64,000 bases of DNA from Apium graveolens (lineage: Eukaryota > Streptophyta > Magnoliopsida > Apiales > Apiaceae). Within the stretch, counting starts at the first letter, position 1; every line of letters begins with the position of its first letter. The notes under the pieces are model-generated. The model searched no databases, was not told where the DNA came from, and worked only from the letters and a program-made list of their open reading frames with translations. The position numbers and the translations under genes are program-made. Where the stretch lies: the NCBI RefSeq assembly GCF_009905375.1, contig NC_133650.1, positions 148,521,346-148,585,345 on the forward strand, in the 5' to 3' direction. Shown here piece by piece: positions 58,490 through 64,000 of the stretch.

Positions 58490-61400
58490 TCAAATAGAAA
58501 ACAACTGGGGGTACTTTTCTAGCATCGCACTCTCTAGTTCCCAAGTTGATTCTTCCATATTATGATTCTGCCATAGCACTCTGACTAGCTTGATTACTTT
58601 GTTCCGAAGCACCTGCTCCTTCTTATCGATAATCCTTACTGGCTTCTCCACGTAAGTCAGATCTGGTTGCATATCCACCTGCTCGTACTCCACTATGTGT
58701 CTGGCATCCCGATGATACTTCCTTAGCATTGACACATGGAACACATTATGAACTTGTTGCAAGTTAGGGGGTAAGGCTAGCTCGTAAGCTAACTTTCCAA
58801 TCCGTCTTAATATCTCAAAAGGTCCAATGTATCTTGGGCTTAGTTTTCCTTTCTTTCCGAACCTCATTAATCCCTTCCAAGGGGATACCTTTAGCAGTAC
58901 TAAGTCCCCGACTTCATATTCCTTGTCCTTTCGGGCTAAGTCTGCTTATTTCTTCTGTCTGTCTTGGGCTGCTACAAGCCGTCCTCTGATAAGATCCACT
59001 ATGTCTTTGGTCCTTTGGACCACTTCGGGTCCGAGCATCTTCCGCTCTCCTACTTCATCCCAGTATAAGGGAGATCGACACCTTCTTCCGTACAGGGCCT
59101 CATAAGGCGGCATTCCGATGCTAGCATGGAAGCTATTGTTATAAGAAAACTCGATCAACGGCAAGTGATCATCCCAACTTCCTTTAAGGTCTATTGCACA
59201 GACTCTCAACATATCCTCTAGTGTCTGGATGGTCCTTTCACTCTGCCCATCCATCTGGGGATGGTACGCGGTACTCATATTTAACTTGGTCCCTGCACAT
59301 TCCTGAAAGCTCTTCCAAAATCTGGAGTTGAACCTTGGGTCTCGGTCTGAGACAATGGACGCTGGGACTCCATATCGCATCACTATTTCCTTAAGGTAAA
59401 TGTCCACCAGTCTATCGACTGTGTATCTCTCATTGATAGGAATGAAATGGGCTGACTTTGTCAGTCGGTCTATAATTTCCCATATGGCGTCATGATTGGC
59501 TTTCGTCCTTGGCAAGCCTACAACAAAATCCATCGCTATCTGTTCCCATTTCCACTCGGGAATCTCCAGGGGTCGTAAAAGTCCACTGGGTCTCTGGTGC
59601 TCTGCCTTTACTCTTTAGCAAGTCAAACATTTGTTTACCCATTCTGCTACGTCCCTCTTCATGTTGGGCCACCAGTAATATTCCTTCAAATCCCTATACA
59701 TCTTGGTACTTCCCGGGTGAATGGAATACCTTGAACTATGGCTTTCATCCAAAATCTCATCTTTAAGTTCTTGAACATTCGGAACCCAAATCCGGTAGGA
59801 GTACCTCATTATCCCTTTATCATCTTTCTCAGTATGGATCTCCTCTCCAGTCATTGACTCTCTGCCTTCATTCATTATTTTCTCTTGGCACAATCTGATC
59901 TTTTCCAATAACTTTGGCTGCATTGACATCTCAAAAAGCTTTTCAGTTCCGGATCCGGTTACCTTTACTTCTATTTCCATTCTCTCAAAATCCCTTATCA
60001 ATTCTTCCGAAGTCGTTATCATTCTGAGTCTTTCCTTTCTACTAAGGGCGTCAGCCACCACATTGGCTTTCCCCGGATGATAGAGAATCTCACAATCATA
60101 GTCCTTGATTAGTTCTAACCATCTTCTCTGGCGCATGTTGAGCTCTTTCTGCGTAAATATGTACTTGAGGCTCTTATGGTCTGTGAAAATCTCGCACTTC
60201 TCTCCATACAAGTAGTGCCTCCAAATTTTTAAGGCAAATACTATTGCCACGAGCTCAAGGTCATGAGTAGGATATCTAATCTCGTATTCCTTCAGTTATC
60301 TCGATGCATACGCAATCACTTTACCGTGCTGCATAAGCACACACCCTAATCCTTTGTGCGACGCGTCACTATATATCACAAAATCTCCTTTTCCGTCCGG
60401 CAATGCCAACACCGGGGCCGTTACCAACCTTTTCTTTAATTCTTGAAAACTGTTCTCGCATTTCTCCGTCCATTCAAACTTCTCTGTCTTACGAGTAAGT
60501 CGTGTCAAAGGGGCTGCGATCTTCGCAAAGTCCTGCACAAACCTACGATAGTAGCCGGCCAATCCTATGAAACTCCTTACCTCTGTGGGTGTGGTTGGCC
60601 TTTCCCAATTTGAGACCGCCTCTATCTTGGAGGGGTCGACCAATACTCCTTCTTTATTGATCACATGTCCTAAAAACTGTACTTCATTCCGCCAGAATTC
60701 ACACTTCGAGAATTTGGCATACAACTGTTCCTCTCTGAGTATTCCTAGAGCTATCCTCAAATGCTCTGCATGTTCTGCCTCAGTCCTTGAGTAGATCAAA
60801 ATATCATCGATAAAAACTATCACACACTTGTCCAAGTACTTCTTAAATACTCTATTCATTAAATCCATGAAAGCCGCTGGGGCGTTGGTTAATCCAAAGG
60901 ACATTACCAAGAACTCATAATGCCCATACCTGGTACGGAACGCTGTCTTGGAAATATCTTCGGGGTTTAATCTTTAGTTGGTGATATCCAGTTCTCAGGT
61001 CAATCTTGGAAAAATAAACAGTATCCTTTAGCTGGTCGAATAGATCATCTATTCTAGGTAATGGGTACCTGTTCTTTATGGTTAGCTTGTTCAACTCTCG
61101 ATAGTCTATGCACAGCCTCATGCTCCCATCTTTCTTCTTAACAAATAAAACTGGTGTTCCCCACGGAGACACACTGGGTCTTATCATACCCTTATCCAAG
61201 AGTTCTTGCAATTGGATAGCTAATTCCTTCATTTCTAATGGGGCTAATCGGTAAGGTGCTTTTGAAACTGGCGCCGTCCCTGGGGCCAACTCAATAGCAA
61301 ATTCAATCACTCTATCGGGTGGTAATCCCGGAAGGTCTTGTGGGAATACGCCTTCAAATTCGTTTACTACCGGAATATCTTGTAAGTTGGGCACCTCCTT

Positions 61401-63200
61401 CTGCGTGTCCACCACATAGGCTAGGTAGGCCTCATTTCCTTTTCGTAGCATCCTTCTGGCCTGGGCCATAGTCAAAAAAATTTGCGTCTGCCTCTTTCCT
61501 CTAAATATAACTTCTTTCTTCCCTAGGATATTTAGCTTAACTTTCTTCCCTTTACAGTCTATCTGAGCATCATTGCTAGATAGCCAGTCCATTCCCAAAA
61601 TTACATCAAACTCCCCTAATTTAAAAGGAATCAGATCAACACTAAAAGATTGCTCCCCTATGCCTATCTCACAGGCGGGGTGAATCTGGTTAACAGGAAT
61701 AATTTCATGATTGGCTATTTCTACTTGTAAGGGTTCTATCAAGGGTTCAGCTTTAAGTCTTAATTTACGCGCAAAGTCCCTTGATATAAAAGATTTAGTT
61801 GCTCCCGAATCAAATAAAACGTTTGTACTGACTGAATTTAGAGAAAGGGTACCTGCTATCACATCTGAATCTTTCATAGCATCCTGGACTGTCATGTTGA
61901 AAGTCCTTGCAGTAGGTGGCTTACTGGAAGCAGCCCTGATTGCTCCCGAAGCTGCTGGTTTGTTCATTGGGCATTCCCTCTTCCAATGACCCGGGCGTCC
62001 ACACTGATGACAAGTGGTGGTTGGGCGGGTAATGGGGGTTGGCGAAGTGCACTTGTCCGAATAGTGACCCTCTTGACCACACTTGAAGCAGATTACCGGC
62101 TTTCCTTTACACTCCCCAGAATGCATCCTTCCACAAGTGTTACAGGCTGGCAATGGGGGTCAAGACTGGTTGGAATAGGACATTCTTGACTTCTGGCCAC
62201 TCTGGCTCACATTCGCGCTCATGGGCCGCTTAAACCCAGTGTTCCTTCCCGGTAGGGACACTGCTACTCGATATAACCTAGTTGGAAAGCTCCTTCCTGC
62301 GGAACCTCCACCCATGCTCATACTTTTCCTCTTTATTCCCTTCTTCTCCCTTTTCTTCTGCATCTGTTCACTTCCGGCTTCTACAATCGTTGCCTTTTGC
62401 ACCAGAGTGGCATAATCCGTAAGCTCAAGGATTGCCACCCTATTCTGAATCCACGGTTTCAGTCCCTGCTGAAACCTCCTAGCTTTCTTTTCCTCGGTGC
62501 TCACAAACTCCATCACAAACCTTGATAACTCAGTAAATTTCACTTCGTACTCTGCTACAGACAAGTTATTCTGCTTTAGCTCCAAGAACTTGAGCTCCAT
62601 CTGGTTTTCCATAAACCTCGGGAAATACTTTCCCAGAAACAACTGACTGAATCTCTCCCAGGTTATAATAGCATCTGTCTCCATGTTTTTCTTGGCCTCC
62701 CACCAGTAGTTAGCCTCTCCTTTCAGAAGGTAGGTAGCAAATACAGTCTTCTGTGCCTCATCGGTACTCAGAATCTCAAAGGATTTCTCCATTTCCTTTA
62801 ACCATGCCGTTGCCTCAACTGGGTCGGCTGATCCATGGAACTCAGGGGGCTTAAGGGACTTAAAAGCCCTGAAAGAGTTTGCCACAACATTGTTATTTCC
62901 TTGAGGGGGTGGGTTGGGTTGACGTTCCAAGTTCTGCCTTAGGAGTTACATGAACTGGCCCATGGGATCCATGCCTGGGTTTGGTACTGGTTGCTCAACC
63001 TCAGTTTCTCCTTCTTCAGCCTCTATCTCAAATCCCTCAACATCATAGGTTTCCTCTTCCTCTTCATACAGGGAGTCATCCTGTTCCACATAATCCTCGT
63101 CTTCCTCTTCACTGTGTTCCTGGTTTCTATTGTCCTGATTATGGCTTCCCTGGTCCTCAGATCCAGGGTTCGCCCTAGTTCCAATCTTTCTTGGCGGCAT
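58490..63200 (-). pseudogene. gag-pol polyprotein of chromovirus F
   Basis: From ATG 63200 (MPPRKIGTRANPG, acidic N-terminus) the order is gag with the retrotransposon-gag fold, CCHC knuckles ([28 protein letters not shown]), aspartic protease ([11 protein letters not shown]; Asp at 61811), RT ([29 protein letters not shown] near 60800), RNase H ([12 protein letters not shown]), integrase zinc region and core (VSDRDPRFNSRFW, HPQMDGQSERT), and a C-terminal chromodomain (LVRVLWQNHNMEESTWE). Breaks: TAA 62948, TGA 62162, an extra C in a CCCC run near 60967 (frameshift inside RT), TAA 60298, TAA 59617, TAA 58948. All pieces between breaks are co-linear and well conserved, so the damage is recent point mutation. 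Not functional. Confidence 0.93.
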
Positions 63201-63607
63201 GATACTGATAATAAAAAAATTATTGGGAAATTCAATATTAGGTCACAATCATATACAACATTGTGCCTTGCACAGCTCTATAATGGGGAGAACGTATATC
63301 GCAATTCTATTATTTTATGACAGTTCTAATACGAAGTGCAGTAATAATAATGATAAAAATAGTGACCTCGTCACTAAGGAACTGAACCGAAAGGAAACAA
63401 ATATATACATAACGCGAGAAATACATAGTTTAATCTGGTCAAAAGTACAACAGTGCTACAGCCATCTGTCCCAAAAGTGATACACAAGAGTCTATCTGTC
63501 TAGTCAGAAAAAGGGATGTTATATACAAGTCAACTATGCCGGAAAATTGGCTCTTACTAAGGCCTCGGCTAACTAGACAACTAGACTATCCCATCGTCGG
63601 TCCTGAA
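63201..63607 (-). other. spacer between the upstream ORF and gag of element F
   Basis: About 400 bp without a supported ORF, AT-rich near gag, separating two coding stretches of the same element. Confidence 0.7.
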
Positions 63608-64000
63608 TCACACACCGGAGCGGGTCAGCTCCCATACCCTTTCCATCGCACGACGGAAGATATAGTCGGCCTGCCGCCTGGAGATCCTACCATGCATGTC
63701 CCCCTGGAGAGATCTTAGTCTCGCTCGGGACGTGAGCTCTATCCCCGTCAGCTCCCTCCTCAAGGATCGGGGTATAGCAGCCCTAGTCTCATAAGCTCGG
63801 GTACGCCTACCCGCCCTCTCCGCATCCAACTCCCTCCTGGCCTCATCCAGTCGGGCCTCAGCAACAGCCAATCGGGTCCTCAGTACATCCTGAACATAGC
63901 CGTGGGCTAACGAAGACTGCCTGTGGGCAGGGTCAAGAGGTGGTGAATCTGGAGCCGCTGGGGGTGCCTCCTCAGTCTGCCTAGGCTCGGAAGTATGGGT
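63608..64000 (-). CDS. ORF upstream of gag in chromovirus F, open at window edge
   Basis: A minus-strand frame open from the window edge to TGA at 63610-63608, at least 130 residues. It starts in a Pro/Ala-rich acidic stretch (EEAPPAAPDSPPLDPAHRQS) and continues as an Ala/Arg/Glu-rich, probably helical or coiled-coil segment (RLAVAEARLDEARRELDAER), then RRQADYIFRRAMERVWELTR. No stop interrupts it, unlike gag-pol below. It resembles no gag, protease, RT or integrase motif. Its start lies outside the window and its function is unknown. GC content is higher than in neighbouring sequence. Confidence 0.6.
   Translation of the reverse strand, partial: THTSEPRQTEEAPPAAPDSPPLDPAHRQSSLAHGYVQDVLRTRLAVAEARLDEARRELDAERAGRRTRAYETRAAIPRSLRRELTGIELTSRARLRSLQGDMHGRISRRQADYIFRRAMERVWELTRSGV

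Larger units (their letters stand above)
54575..64000 (-). mobile_element. Tekay-like Ty3-gypsy chromovirus, 5' end beyond window (element F)
   Basis: Minus strand: leader and an upstream ORF from the window end, gag-pol 63200-58490 with a C-terminal chromodomain, polypurine tract, then a 3.9-kb 3' LTR (58456-54575). RT precedes integrase, the gypsy order, and the chromodomain places it among chromoviruses; LTR length suggests Tekay. The coding frame is broken in six places. The 5' LTR lies outside, so insertion age and target duplication cannot be assessed. Confidence 0.92.

Overview
The window is nuclear DNA of a flowering plant, almost certainly a eudicot. It is AT-rich, has one intron-rich host gene with canonical GT/AG introns, and is otherwise packed with LTR retrotransposons of plant lineages (Sirevirus-like and Angela/BARE-like Ty1-copia, Tekay-like Ty3-gypsy chromovirus) and small non-autonomous DNA transposons. 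The repeat families suggest an Apiaceae-type genome from memory only; I cannot prove a species. I saw no rRNA or tRNA gene, CRISPR array or organelle insert.

The only host protein-coding gene I can support is on the minus strand, 24278 to 11907. I could assemble 19 coding exons that stay in frame throughout and encode about 1,433 residues. The protein carries two copies of a PHD finger followed by an extended PHD (PHD-zinc knuckle-PHD), one near the N-terminus and one in the C-terminal third. It is a nuclear chromatin-reader type protein resembling the plant family represented by Arabidopsis AT1G77800. Its introns hold a Mutator-like MITE (14101-14647), a 363-bp tandem duplication (17873-18598) and a GC-ended foldback element (19279-19875). 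A telo-box motif lies about 180 bp upstream of the start codon.

Left of the gene are a Sirevirus-like copia element cut by the window edge (1-4725, minus), a copia remnant fused to a truncated LTR by an internal deletion (about 6430-8961), and two hAT-type MITEs of one family inserted 31 bp apart (9570-10303 and 10335-11043), each with its own perfect 8-bp target duplication.

Right of the gene is a nested retrotransposon cluster: an LTR fragment (24973-25655); 2.6 kb of non-coding retroelement-like sequence; the start of a gypsy-like LTR (28287-28574); an 8.65-kb copia element with long LTRs (28575-37224, minus) whose flanks do not match; a decayed plus-strand Sirevirus (37225-49892) interrupted by a recent, non-autonomous, minus-strand relative (39470-46977, flanked by ATCAG duplications, LTRs about 99% identical); a plus-strand gypsy LTR with a short leader (49893-54574); and a minus-strand Tekay-like chromovirus (54575 to the window end) with a 3.9-kb LTR, a gag-pol frame broken by five stops and one frameshift, and a second ORF upstream of gag that runs off the window.

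I found no wholly new biological system. The best leads are the trans-mobilised gag-protease element that kept a remnant of a second ORF, the apparently recombinant copia element with a gag deletion and altered protease active site, and the intronic repeat structures in the PHD gene.
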